NCBI GenBank assembly: GCA_020443295.1
Contig: JAGRIJ010000008.1
Span: 1-64,000, forward strand
Source: Alphaproteobacteria bacterium
GTDB lineage: Bacteria; Pseudomonadota; Alphaproteobacteria; Micavibrionales; Micavibrionaceae
DNA: 64,000 nt
Direction of reading: 5' to 3'
Shown: positions 43,830 through 53,400 of the stretch, piece after piece
Layout: each line of letters opens with the position of its first letter
Position numbering within the stretch: position 1 is the first letter of the stretch
Made by a program: the position numbers and the translations under genes
Notes under the pieces: generated by a model
What the model was told of the DNA's origin: nothing
Databases searched by the model: none
What the model saw: the letters and a program-made list of their open reading frames with translations, nothing else

Positions 43830-45818
43830 ATGAAACACCGTTCTGCCAAAACATTTGTCAAAGAACAATATTTTCGCCGGAAAAGACTGATCTTAAATCT
43901 GATCGCCGGCTCAATGCTGGCAGGTGTTTCTATGGCGGTCGCGCCCGTTCCCGCGTTAGCAAAAAGCGAAGTAAAAGCTCTCTATAAGCAGATCGAACAA
44001 CTCGAGGCTCAAAATGAGCAGCTCAGGAATTTGCTGGAACAATCCCGTCAGCAAAACCCTCAAAATCAGGGCAATTCTTTTGGGGAAGGGACCTTGCAAC
44101 CCCCGGAAGTAAATTTAAAAGGTAACAGCAAGGCATTGGAATATAATAAAAAAATTCGTCAACTTGAGATGGAAAATAAAGAATTGTCCGCAGCGCTTGG
44201 GCAGTTCCAAAATCAAATCCAGATGCTGAAAGCCGGGCAATCCAAAAATGAAAAACTGCTGGCGCAGGCGGAAGATGAAAACGAACGCCTGAAGGAAAAT
44301 ATCTCTTCTCGCTCCCAATCTTCCGAAGAACTGAAAACGCAGATGCAGGAAAACAGGCGTCTGGAAGAGGAACTGGCGAAGCTCCAGCGTCAATACGAAG
44401 ATCTTGAATCAAGAAAACAAGGGCAGGACCCGAAACTCGCAGCCCGGATGCAGGAGGCTTTAGGTCAGCTGCAGGGCGAAAACAGGAAGCTCGCGCAGGC
44501 ACTGGCGGAGATGAGCTCAAAAGTAATCGATCTTGAAAAAAATCAGGAAGAAATGAAGAGTGCGGCCCAGGAATCCCCTGAACTCTCGCGTAAACTGGCG
44601 GAACTTCAGCAGGAAAACAAAGGCTTGCTGGAACAAAATCAGGCGCTGCAAAAACAAGGCAGTCATCAGAATAATGAAAAGATGGTTGAACTCACCGCGC
44701 AGAACGAAAGCTTGCGCGAAACGATACGTGCTCAAAATGAAGCGCTGCTGGCAAACGATAATGCTGTTAAAGTTTCCGCAAAGTTAAAACAGGAAAACGA
44801 AGAACTCCGCCGCGGCTTTGCCCGGCTCGAAACAAAGGATCCTTCCCGGGATGACACAATCAAACAGTTGCGCCTCGATCTCGTCAATCTTCAGAATGAC
44901 CTGAATGATAAAAAGGAACAGCTGTCCGGCCTGCAGGATTTAAAGGAAACAATTCTGAAATTAAAACAACAGAACGAAACCCTTCAGGCATCGGCGTCTT
45001 CCGGAGGAAAGAAAGACGCTCTTGTCGGAGAAGCGCAGAACATGGCATTGCTGCAGGCAAATAAGGAAATGCAGGCAAAGCTTGAAAGGGAGAAAGACGT
45101 CACGACCGAATACCGTAAAAAAATTAAAGAGTATCAGGATCAGATCGCCCGGCTTCAGGGACATGGAAATGCGGAAGTCAGCCCCGTATCGGTTGAGGGT
45201 GCGGGGATGGGATATGATGAAACCCTCCGCGCACTGATGATGGAAAATCAGGAACTCAAGGCCCGGCTCGAATTAATGGAGACGCATAAAAAGACGGGTG
45301 GCAAAAACAAGGCAAACGCCAGGAGTGGAAAAATCGGCAAGGATGCCAGCAACGCACTCAAACGTGAACGCCAGTCGTCAATACAAGCGGAAGAAGAGCG
45401 TCCTCCACAGGTCCTGCAAGCGCTTTCTGGCCCCATTTTGCCGGAGGGAACAAAAGAAGCGGCAGCGAATAACATCCAGAACTCTCCCTCTGCAAACGAA
45501 TTGCTTGAGACCGAGCCGATGACCAAAAATGTAAAGCTCATCCGCAAGAACTATAAGGCTCTGCCGGAAATGCCTCCGGCTCAGGATTTTTCAGAATCTG
45601 GCAACGATAATCCCTCAGTGGCGGGTGAAGAAAAAGCGGATGTTACAAAAACGGCAAAGGCCGAAGAAACGGCAAGGGGATCGGTAAAACCTGTCCCGGT
45701 GCAATACATCGTCCCGCAGATAGAGCCTGCCGCAGGTTCGCAGGCTTTGAATATGAAAAAAGAAGACGTTTCAAAAGAAAAAGAGCCGATAAAAACCCGT
45801 CCGCAAACAAACGGGTGA
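43830..45818 (+). CDS. Exported coiled-coil protein, function unknown
   Basis: 662 residues. A long signal peptide ends PALA at about residue 44 after a basic start. Residues about 45-490 are nearly continuous coiled coil, rich in Gln, Glu, Lys and Asn with repeats such as ENxELxxxL and LxQENxxLxxQN; residues about 490-662 are low-complexity and Pro/Lys/Glu-rich, ending in a basic, disordered-looking tail. Long periplasmic coiled coils tether envelope layers or scaffold complexes, but the partner is unknown. No family named. Confidence 0.7.
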   Translation: MKHRSAKTFVKEQYFRRKRLILNLIAGSMLAGVSMAVAPVPALAKSEVKALYKQIEQLEAQNEQLRNLLEQSRQQNPQNQGNSFGEGTLQPPEVNLKGNSKALEYNKKIRQLEMENKELSAALGQFQNQIQMLKAGQSKNEKLLAQAEDENERLKENISSRSQSSEELKTQMQENRRLEEELAKLQRQYEDLESRKQGQDPKLAARMQEALGQLQGENRKLAQALAEMSSKVIDLEKNQEEMKSAAQESPELSRKLAELQQENKGLLEQNQALQKQGSHQNNEKMVELTAQNESLRETIRAQNEALLANDNAVKVSAKLKQENEELRRGFARLETKDPSRDDTIKQLRLDLVNLQNDLNDKKEQLSGLQDLKETILKLKQQNETLQASASSGGKKDALVGEAQNMALLQANKEMQAKLEREKDVTTEYRKKIKEYQDQIARLQGHGNAEVSPVSVEGAGMGYDETLRALMMENQELKARLELMETHKKTGGKNKANARSGKIGKDASNALKRERQSSIQAEEERPPQVLQALSGPILPEGTKEAAANNIQNSPSANELLETEPMTKNVKLIRKNYKALPEMPPAQDFSESGNDNPSVAGEEKADVTKTAKAEETARGSVKPVPVQYIVPQIEPAAGSQALNMKKEDVSKEKEPIKTRPQTNG

Positions 45819-45872
45819 ACCCTGTCCGTTTCTCACCCGTAAGCGAACAAAACTTACAGTCTATTCCTGCAT

Positions 45873-45900
45873 TAAAAAAGAAGGCTCCGATGGAGCCTTA
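45873..45900 (-). terminator. Terminator of phaR
   Basis: Minus strand AAGGCTCC, loop ATC, GGAGCCTT, then CTTTTTT. The stem overlaps the phaR stop codon. It also faces the plus-strand coiled-coil gene and may work both ways. Confidence 0.88.
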
Positions 45901-46431
45901 CTTGTTCTTTTTGGTTTTATCGTCGCCGGTATTTGGGGTGTAGGGGTTGCCAAAGGGCGACATCATTTTCATGGTTTTTTCAAACATTTCCATATTCTGA
46001 CGCCGCATTTCCTCCAGAGTGGGAATAGGGGGGAACATGCCCTCCATGCTTCTCATGCCCTCGAACGACTTGTTGACCTGCTCGCGGATCCGTTCCTGGT
46101 TTTTAACAAAAACATCCAGCGTCTGTTCCAGATAGCCGGGAATGAAATTCTGGATTTTGTCGCCGTAAAACCCGATAAGGGTGCGCAAAAAATTGGTCGG
46201 CAGAAGAGTCTCGCCCTGCGACTCCTGATCAACGATAATCTGTGTCAGAACCGAACGGGTGATGTCCTTGCCGCTCTTCGCGTCCTGCACGACAAACTCA
46301 TGCCCCTCTTTGACCATTTCGCACAAATCATCAAGCGTAACGTAACTGCTGCGTCCCGTATCATACAGACGGCGGTTGGCGTATTTCTTGATAATCGTGG
46401 GCCCGTCTTTGCCATTTCTTGTTTTGGCCAT
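45898..46431 (-). CDS. phaR: PHA synthesis repressor PhaR
   Basis: 177 residues. The N-terminal DNA-binding domain reads IIKKYANRRLYDTGRSSYVTLDDLCEMVKEG and the middle SVLTQIIVDQESQGETLLPTNFLRTLIGFYG, both diagnostic. PhaR binds phaR/phaP/phaC promoters and leaves DNA when it meets PHA. The ATG at 46431 is preferred (AGG at 9 bases); the upstream in-frame extension would run through the operator region. It is divergent from phaC. Confidence 0.95.
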   Translation of the reverse strand: MAKTRNGKDGPTIIKKYANRRLYDTGRSSYVTLDDLCEMVKEGHEFVVQDAKSGKDITRSVLTQIIVDQESQGETLLPTNFLRTLIGFYGDKIQNFIPGYLEQTLDVFVKNQERIREQVNKSFEGMRSMEGMFPPIPTLEEMRRQNMEMFEKTMKMMSPFGNPYTPNTGDDKTKKNK

Positions 46432-46432
46432 G

Positions 46433-46446
46433 TTGCACCTATGCAA
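46433..46446. promoter_or_regulatory. Candidate PhaR operator TTGC-N6-GCAA
   Basis: TTGCACCTATGCAA, a perfect dyad one base before the phaR start codon. Known PhaR sites are TGC-rich (established for Paracoccus and Cupriavidus), so this fits autoregulation. Confidence 0.6.
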
Positions 46447-46487
46447 TGAAGTGTTGTATGGATGAGATACCTCTATTATGCACAAAA

Positions 46488-46530
46488 TTGCTGCAAAAAA
46501 AAGTACTCTTTCAGCAATGCAAAAATTTTG
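46488..46530. promoter_or_regulatory. TGC-rich region before phaC, likely PhaR sites
   Basis: TTGCTGCAA (46488-46496) and GCAATGCAA (46514-46522), followed by TTTTGCCATGCTGCGC, lie in the phaR-phaC interval. Four TGC-rich elements in 110 bases is far more than in the other intergenic regions of this window that I read. Confidence 0.5.
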
Positions 46531-46542
46531 CCATGCTGCGCG

Positions 46543-47691
46543 ATGAAAAAAAGAACAAAAAACGAGACATTCAGAACAGGTCCTCATCCGCTTCCCATTC
46601 ATCTGGGCATGGCGGCCGCAGCAAAATCAGACATACAGGAATATGTCAGCCAGTACGTTCCGCTGATAGGGCAGGAGGAGTTGAGTGAAATCGTTCGCGG
46701 CATTCAGCTTTACCAGCGCCACCCCTATAAAGTGAAACGGAAGAAGAGAACGCCGGTATGGTCAGAGGGCGGAGCATGCGTTTATCGGTTCTCAAGGGAA
46801 GCCTGCGCTGCGATCGATTCAAGACGTCAGCCCGTCCTGCTTGTCCCGTCACTGGTCAATACCTGCGACATACTGAACCTCTGCCCGGAGCGCTCATTGA
46901 CGCAATGGCTGGCGGACAGGGGCCACCAGACCTATCTCTTGGACTGGGGGGAGACCTCGCAATATCCTCAGGATAAAAATATAGAAGGGATCGTCCGCGG
47001 ACGCCTGTGCGCGGCCATCGAAAATATTGCGGATCAGACGGGAGGTCCCGTGACGATAGTGGGATATTGTATGGGCGGAACGTTATCGATGGCCGCAGCT
47101 TCTGTTCTTCCTGAAAAGATAGGCCGTATAGTTCTGATGGCCGCTCCGTGGGATTTTCATACGCGCAATCAGGTGCTCTCCGAAAGGGTTCGCACATGGT
47201 CCCCTCTTGTCACAGGGATCATCGAGGAAAGGGGCTACCTCCCCGCAGAATGGACACAGGCGCTTTTCGCAACGCTCGACCCCTCGGGCTCTGCAAAAAA
47301 ATTTGCGCGCTTCGCCCGGATGGAACCGGACTCTGGCAAGGCAAAGCTTTTCGTGGCTGTCGAAGACTGGCTGAATGACGGGGTGAACCTTGCAGCAGAA
47401 ATAGCCACGCACTGCCTGCAGCAATGGTTCGCCCGCAATGCGCCTCAAAAAGGGGAATGGAAGATATCGGGCAGGGCTGTTAATCTGGAAAATATAGAGT
47501 GCCCGATCTTAATTGTTGCCTCAACGGGAGACCATCTCGTACCATACGATGCTGCAGCATGTATCTCGGAAAGCCTTTCAGGGACCAAAGCCGAAATCAT
47601 TCGCCTTGATTGTGGGCATATCAGTCTGATCGCCGGCAGCAAGGCGATAGAAACAGTCTGGACTCCGATTGCGGAATGGATGGAGTGCTGA
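46543..47691 (+). CDS. phaC: Short PHA synthase-like alpha/beta hydrolase (PhaC, class III-like)
   Basis: 382 residues with the lipase-like box GYCMGG, whose Cys (about residue 169) is the polymerising nucleophile of PHA synthases; the triad continues with Asp in STGDHLVP and His in DCGHISL. It is far shorter than class I PhaC (about 590) and near class III (about 355), which need a PhaE partner that is not in view. I prefer the ATG at 46543 because the encoded GPxPLPxHL segment is common in this family; ATGs at 46462 and 46609 are alternatives. No strong ribosome site is visible at any. Confidence 0.8.
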   Translation: MKKRTKNETFRTGPHPLPIHLGMAAAAKSDIQEYVSQYVPLIGQEELSEIVRGIQLYQRHPYKVKRKKRTPVWSEGGACVYRFSREACAAIDSRRQPVLLVPSLVNTCDILNLCPERSLTQWLADRGHQTYLLDWGETSQYPQDKNIEGIVRGRLCAAIENIADQTGGPVTIVGYCMGGTLSMAAASVLPEKIGRIVLMAAPWDFHTRNQVLSERVRTWSPLVTGIIEERGYLPAEWTQALFATLDPSGSAKKFARFARMEPDSGKAKLFVAVEDWLNDGVNLAAEIATHCLQQWFARNAPQKGEWKISGRAVNLENIECPILIVASTGDHLVPYDAAACISESLSGTKAEIIRLDCGHISLIAGSKAIETVWTPIAEWMEC

Positions 47692-47793
47692 ACACGTAAG
47701 CGAAGGCTTCCGCAGTACTTTCATGTTGCAAACTTTCTGCTGGCTGTTATTTTGGCCTGTATTTAAGCCATTTAATTTTTTCGAGGACATGAA

Positions 47794-49008
47794 ATGAGTG
47801 CACAGGATCCTATTGTTATCGCCGCCGCAAAAAGAACCGCTATCGGAAATCTCGGGGGAGCCCTTGGCAGCCTCCCGGCAAGCAGGTTGGGTTCGCTAAT
47901 TCTCAAGGCAGTGCTCGAAGAGGCAAAATCTGTAAAACCCGAAGAAATTGATCAGGTTATTATGGGGCAGGTCCTCACGGCGGTCTGCGGTCAGAACCCG
48001 GCCAGGCAGGCGGCAATAGAAGCAGGGATCCCTCAGGAGAAGACAGCACTGACCGTTAATCAGGTTTGCGGCTCCGGCTTGCGCAGCATTGCTCTGGGAA
48101 TGCAGTCCATCCTGACAGGCGATAGCGATATTGTGCTGGCAGGCGGTCAGGAAAACATGAGCTTATCCCCTCACGCACACATGATGCGCGAAGGGGTCAA
48201 ATTCGGAAACGTGGAATTCAGGGATACGATGATCGTCGATGGCCTCTGGGACATTTTCAACGATTATCATATGGGCATCACTGCCGAAAACATTGCGGAA
48301 AAATATCAGATCACGCGCGAGCAGCAGGATAAGTTCGCGGCCACCTCGCAAAACCGGGCCGAGGCGGCGATAAAGGCAGGAAAGTTCAAGGCGGAGATTA
48401 CGCCTGTTTCCATCGAAAAGAAAAAAGAAACCATTACGTTTGACCAGGATGAATTTCCTCGTGCGGGCGTAACGGCAGAAAGTCTGGGCAAGCTGCGCGC
48501 GGCCTTCAAAAAAGACGGAACGGTAACCGCCGGGAACGCATCGGGGATCAACGACGGCGCGGCAGCGGTTCTAATCATGAGGCAAAGTGAAGCAAGGAAA
48601 CGCAATATTGTTCCATTCGGAAAAATTGCATCATGGGCGACTGCCGGCGTCGATCCGTCCGTCATGGGAACCGGCCCGATCCCGGCCACGAAAAAGGCGC
48701 TCGACAGAGCAGGATGGAGCGTAAAGGATCTCGACCGTGTGGAATCCAACGAAGCCTTCGCGGCACAGGCTTTGTGTGTCTTGCAGGAAACGGGCTTTGA
48801 CCCGGAAAAGACCAACGTAAATGGCGGCGCCATAGCGCTGGGACATCCCATTGGCGCATCGGGCGCGCGCGTTCTGGTCACCTTGCTGCATGAAATGGCT
48901 CGCAGCGACGCGCAAAAGGGTCTTGCAACGCTGTGTATTGGCGGGGGCATGGGGATCGCCATGTGCATAGAGCGCGAAAAAGGACAGGACTGGAAAAAAG
49001 TCGCCTAA
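47794..49008 (+). CDS. phaA: Acetyl-CoA acetyltransferase (beta-ketothiolase)
   Basis: 404-residue thiolase that condenses two acetyl-CoA to acetoacetyl-CoA. The acyl-binding Cys is in NQVCGSGLRSIALG (about residue 92), then NEAFAAQ, GGAIALGHPIGASGAR and the second catalytic Cys in CIGGGMGIAM. Length is typical. AGGA precedes the ATG at 8 bases. A likely promoter lies in the 102-base gap after phaC (TTGCAA and TATTTT, spacer 16), with the TTGCAA again TGC-rich. Confidence 0.96.
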   Translation: MSAQDPIVIAAAKRTAIGNLGGALGSLPASRLGSLILKAVLEEAKSVKPEEIDQVIMGQVLTAVCGQNPARQAAIEAGIPQEKTALTVNQVCGSGLRSIALGMQSILTGDSDIVLAGGQENMSLSPHAHMMREGVKFGNVEFRDTMIVDGLWDIFNDYHMGITAENIAEKYQITREQQDKFAATSQNRAEAAIKAGKFKAEITPVSIEKKKETITFDQDEFPRAGVTAESLGKLRAAFKKDGTVTAGNASGINDGAAAVLIMRQSEARKRNIVPFGKIASWATAGVDPSVMGTGPIPATKKALDRAGWSVKDLDRVESNEAFAAQALCVLQETGFDPEKTNVNGGAIALGHPIGASGARVLVTLLHEMARSDAQKGLATLCIGGGMGIAMCIEREKGQDWKKVA

Positions 49009-49053
49009 ACGCGTGCAACAAAAAGAGACGTTTAAAATTCGGAGACAGAGAAC

Positions 49054-49776
49054 ATGAAAAAAATCGCCATCGTGACAGGCGGAACCCGCGGTATAGGGCA
49101 TGCGATCGCTTTAGCGCTGAAAGCGGACGGGTATGACGTCATCGCCACCTACCACGGGAATGAAGAGGCTGCGCAGAAATTCCGGAACGAAACAGGCTGC
49201 GAGGCTTTGAAGTTCGATGTTGCGGATTACGCAGCCTGTGAGGACGCCGTCAAAAAAGTGGAGGCCGGTCACGGCCCCGTGCAGATACTTGTGAATAACG
49301 CGGGAATAACACGCGATGGAATGCTGCACAAAATGCCGAAGGAAAACTGGCATGATGTGATCGAAACAAACCTGACCTCCTGTTTTAATATGTGTCGTCT
49401 TGTCGTGCCCGGCATGCGCGAACGTAATTTCGGACGGATCATCAATATAAGTTCGATTAACGGCCAGAAGGGGCAGTTCGGCCAGGTCAATTATTCCGCA
49501 GCGAAAGCGGGGATTTTAGGTCTGACGAGAGCGTTGGCGACGGAAGTCGCAGCAAAAGGCATTACGGTGAACGCAATTTGTCCCGGTTACATTGAAACCG
49601 ATATGACGGCGGGCATGAAACAGGAAGTCCTGGACTCCATCATCCGCCAGATCCCCGTAACCCGGATGGGACAGCCCGACGAAATTGCAGCGCTGGTATC
49701 GTTCCTTGCCTCCGAAAAGGCAGCCTTCATCACAGGGGCTACGATTGCTGCAAACGGAGGACAATACATGTCCTGA
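49054..49776 (+). CDS. phaB: Acetoacetyl-CoA reductase
   Basis: 240-residue short-chain dehydrogenase that makes (R)-3-hydroxybutyryl-CoA with NADPH. TGGTRGIGHAIA is the cofactor motif, NNAGITRDGMLHKM the family signature, and the catalytic Ser-Tyr-Lys is in NISSINGQKGQFGQVNYSAAKAG. PhaB rather than FabG is supported by the FGQVNYS segment and the phaA neighbour 45 bases upstream. GGAGA precedes the ATG. Confidence 0.93.
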   Translation: MKKIAIVTGGTRGIGHAIALALKADGYDVIATYHGNEEAAQKFRNETGCEALKFDVADYAACEDAVKKVEAGHGPVQILVNNAGITRDGMLHKMPKENWHDVIETNLTSCFNMCRLVVPGMRERNFGRIINISSINGQKGQFGQVNYSAAKAGILGLTRALATEVAAKGITVNAICPGYIETDMTAGMKQEVLDSIIRQIPVTRMGQPDEIAALVSFLASEKAAFITGATIAANGGQYMS

Positions 49777-49804
49777 TCCGGCGGAAGGGCACAAAAGGAA
49801 ATAT

Positions 49805-50335
49805 ATGGCAAAAAACACGATCATCCTCGAACGCCGTTTTGTACCGGCCGGAACAACCCTGATGAAAGAAGGTGATGAGGCAAATTGCGCCTATCTGATC
49901 CAGTCCGGGCTTTTGGGAGTTTATAGTGAGTATCAGGGGCAGACCATAGAACTGGCGCGGCTGGGGGTTGGTGAAATCTGTGGTGAAATGGCTCTCTTTA
50001 ACGAGGAAAGGCGGACGGCAAACGTTAAGGTTCTTGAAGATTGCAATCTGATTATTATTTCTCGCCAGACTCTTCTGGAAAAGCTTGAACGCAGCGACCC
50101 GACAATCCGGGCGGTCGTGGATATGCTGATCAAACGCCTGGTTAGCGGCAATCTGGTTGTTACGAATAAAAAGGGTAATGTGGAGGATCTGGTAGATATG
50201 GCAAATATCATGTATCAGAACGTTGCCGAATCGCTCACGGAAAAGGACCGGGTCAAATTCAAAAAGAATGTCTTTCCCCTTATGACCGAATTTATAGAAA
50301 AACTTGAAAGCTTCAGAAAAAAGGCAAAAAAATAG
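49805..50335 (+). CDS. Cyclic nucleotide-binding domain protein
   Basis: 176 residues. A cNMP-binding domain at about 10-125 has the phosphate-binding cassette GEICGEMALFNEERRTANVKV. No DNA-binding helix-turn-helix is seen after it; instead a helical C-terminus (DMANIMYQNVAESL, then a Lys-rich end) follows, so it is not a Crp/Fnr regulator. The ATG at 49805 has AAGGAAA upstream. It lies 28 bases after phaB and could be co-transcribed with it. Confidence 0.82.
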   Translation: MAKNTIILERRFVPAGTTLMKEGDEANCAYLIQSGLLGVYSEYQGQTIELARLGVGEICGEMALFNEERRTANVKVLEDCNLIIISRQTLLEKLERSDPTIRAVVDMLIKRLVSGNLVVTNKKGNVEDLVDMANIMYQNVAESLTEKDRVKFKKNVFPLMTEFIEKLESFRKKAKK

Positions 50336-50423
50336 CCAAACGGCTTTATTCTTGCCGCTGGCATTTTTTATGCGTATAAACCAACTGAATCCCCCGTAAC
50401 TCATAGAGTCCAGGAGCCTGCCC

Positions 50424-53400
50424 ATGAAGCGCGCCTTGATTATAATCCCGTTCCTCCTTGTGGTATTGCTGGCTGTGGTGCTGGTCGCGCCGGGTTTTAT
50501 GGACTGGAACCAGTACAAGGCGCAGGCTCAGCAGCAGGTCAAGGCCCTGACGGGTCTCGATATGGAATTGGCCGGAAACATCGGCTTTACAATTCTGCCT
50601 TCGCCGCGTTTCATGGCCGAAAAGGTTTCAATTAAAGCTCCTGAAGGATCAAAATCGGAAACATTGGCGTCCTTCGACCGTCTGGATGTGAATGTCGACC
50701 TGATCCCTTTGCTCAGCCGGCAGGTATCGGTGAAATACGTCACGCTGGTCAAACCCCAGATTAATCTGGAAATGCTGGAATCAGGAAAACTGAACGCCAT
50801 GACGCCCGAAATAGAATCGATGACAGGCGCTCAGGGAAATAACGCATCGTCGTCAACGGCGGCTGCGCCTTCCATCTCTCTGGACAAGATTGTGATCGAT
50901 AATGGCTCATTTTCCTATTACGACCATAAAACAAAATCGGAAACCACCATCCGCAACATCAATGCGGACCTGATCGCAAAAACGCTCTTTGGACCCTATC
51001 AGGCGTCGGGATCGCTGTTCTATCAGGGCAATTCTCTGGATTTTGATCTGCAGACCGAAAAATATGACACGAAAGCGCAACAGCTGAATCCGAAGCTGAA
51101 GCTTGTTCTGCAGCCCGGCGACATTGAACTGAATTATTCCGGGACCCTGAATCTGAAGGATCAGGTCGGGGGGCAGGGGGCTTTAAGTCTGAATATCCCA
51201 AACGTCGCCAAGGCGCTGGAGCAAAACAAAGTCACTGGCATCAGGGGACTTGATGTGCCTCTCAAGGTTAAGGGAGTGTTGACCGCCGATACTGAAAAGG
51301 CGGATTACCGGGATTTTGAACTCTCATTGGGTGATGACGCCTTTACAGGATCTTTCGGGGCCGTGCTCAACCCCCTCAGATACGCGCTGGAGATCAGGAC
51401 GCTCAACAGTGTAAAAATAGCTTCATTGCTTCCTGATCTGGCTATGTTTAAAACCGGAACCTTCAACCTGAAGATCGAAGGGGACAGCCAGACAACCAAA
51501 ATTCACCAAAGCGCGATCAGGCTGGACGATCATGAATTCACGCTCTCGGGCTCTTATACTCCTGTAACCAAAGCGGGCAGGGCTTTGGCAGTGATTGACT
51601 TCACGACCGCGTTACTGGATTACGACGCTCTGGCAAAGAAAATGCCGGCATCCAAGGGATCGTCAAAAGCCGATATGGAATCATCGCTGCGCGCGGCGGC
51701 TCTTCCGTTCGATATGGACCTGAACCTCAATGCCAAAAAACTCAAATACCAGGGTCAGGCCCTCGAGAATATCGGCGTAAAGGCCAAATTCCGTGAAAAT
51801 GCCTTGAGTGTTTCCGGCCTGACGTTGAAAAACTTTGCAAAATCCGATATTGCCGCCAGCGGAGGGATCGACAACATTAGGGACCTGAGCGGCATGACCC
51901 TCAATCTCGATGTGAATAGCCGGGATGTGCAGGCCTTGGCCAAGGCAGTGGGGGCGGATGCCTCGGGTCTTCCCAAGGATTTCGGCAGCGCGTCTGTCAA
52001 GGCGAAGCTCACAGGATCGGCCAACGCCATGGATATGACGGCGAATATTGCGGCCATGAACGGAGAGCTGATTACGCAGGGTAAAGTCAGAACGCCTATG
52101 AAAACGCCTGAACTGAGCGACATGACCGTCCAGCTCAAACATAAAAACATGGCCGAGGCCCTGCAAAAATTTACAGGAGCGGCAGAGCAGGACCCGAATT
52201 TCAAAAAGCCGATGGATGTTTACGCAAAAATATCGCAGAACGGTCAGGTCTACACCTTGGCCGGGCTGAAGGGCGATCTGGCCGGATTTACGGTACAGGG
52301 AGATGCGAAAGTTGATCTCTCCGGTGCAAAGCCCTACCTTTCCGGAGAGCTGAAGTTTGGAAAAATTGTGCTGGCCTCTTCGGTCACCACAGGAAACCCA
52401 GCCAAGCAGAATACATCCGAGCGCTGGTCCAAGGAAACGATTGATACCGCAGGGTTCCACGCGGTGAACGCGGACGTAAATATATCTGCGGCGTCGATAC
52501 TTTACGGCCCGTGGCCGCTCGAGGCTCCGGCGATGAAAGTCTCCCTGAAGGACGGTGTGCTTGAAATTACGGATATGCAGGCGGGACTCTTCGATGGCCG
52601 GATCGCGCTGGCATCAACCGTAAAGTCCGTCAACCAGCCGCGCCAGCCCATCCATATCGTTGCCAAAAGCAGCCTGACCGACGTATCGGTCGGAAAGCTG
52701 GTCAAGGCCCTCGCGGGATCGCAGATGATCGACCTCAGCGGCAAGGTCAGCACGGACATGGATATCACGACATCGGGAACCAGCCCGGCGGCTCTGGTCT
52801 ACGATCTGGGCGGGCAGGGAACGGTCAACGGCAGCAACATCGTCCTCAACGGTGTGGATGTAACCCGCTTTGCCAAAGCGTTGTCGGACGAAACCAAACC
52901 TGGAGACTCCTTGCTCGGATTGTGGAAAGGAACCACAAAGGGCGGCAAAACCTCCTTTGACACGCTTGAAGGCAACTATGTCATCAAGGACGGGGTTGTA
53001 AACATCGAAAAACTTGATCTGGATGGCCCGGAAGCAAATATCGCAACGACTGGAACCGTAAATCTGCCCCAGTGGACGCTTTCAACCAAGCACAAAATTA
53101 CGGTAAAGCCGAAAGACGATATCCCCTCCAATGTCCCGCCCTTTGAAATGGCGTTCAGCGGACCGCTCGATAATCCCGCTCAGACCTTCGGGCAGGGCGT
53201 GCTGCAGGATTATCTCAACCGCAAGATCAATCGCAAGTTCGAAAAGCTGCTGACGGACAAGCTTGGCTTGCCCGGCGGCGAAGATGCGAAAAAAGATAAA
53301 ACCCAGCCGCAGGAAGTTCTGCCGGGAAGCGGCGAGGAACAGCCTCAGGAAATTGCGCCCAAGAAGCTAAGCCCCGAGGATATCCTTCAGCAGGTTCTTG

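Noticed and set aside
44000-45500. Overlapping minus-strand frames in the coiled-coil gene
   Set aside because: They are shadows caused by biased codons on the plus strand.
45898-46602. Extended phaR starting at 46602
   Set aside because: The extra 57 residues run through the phaR-phaC operator region and do not match PhaR.
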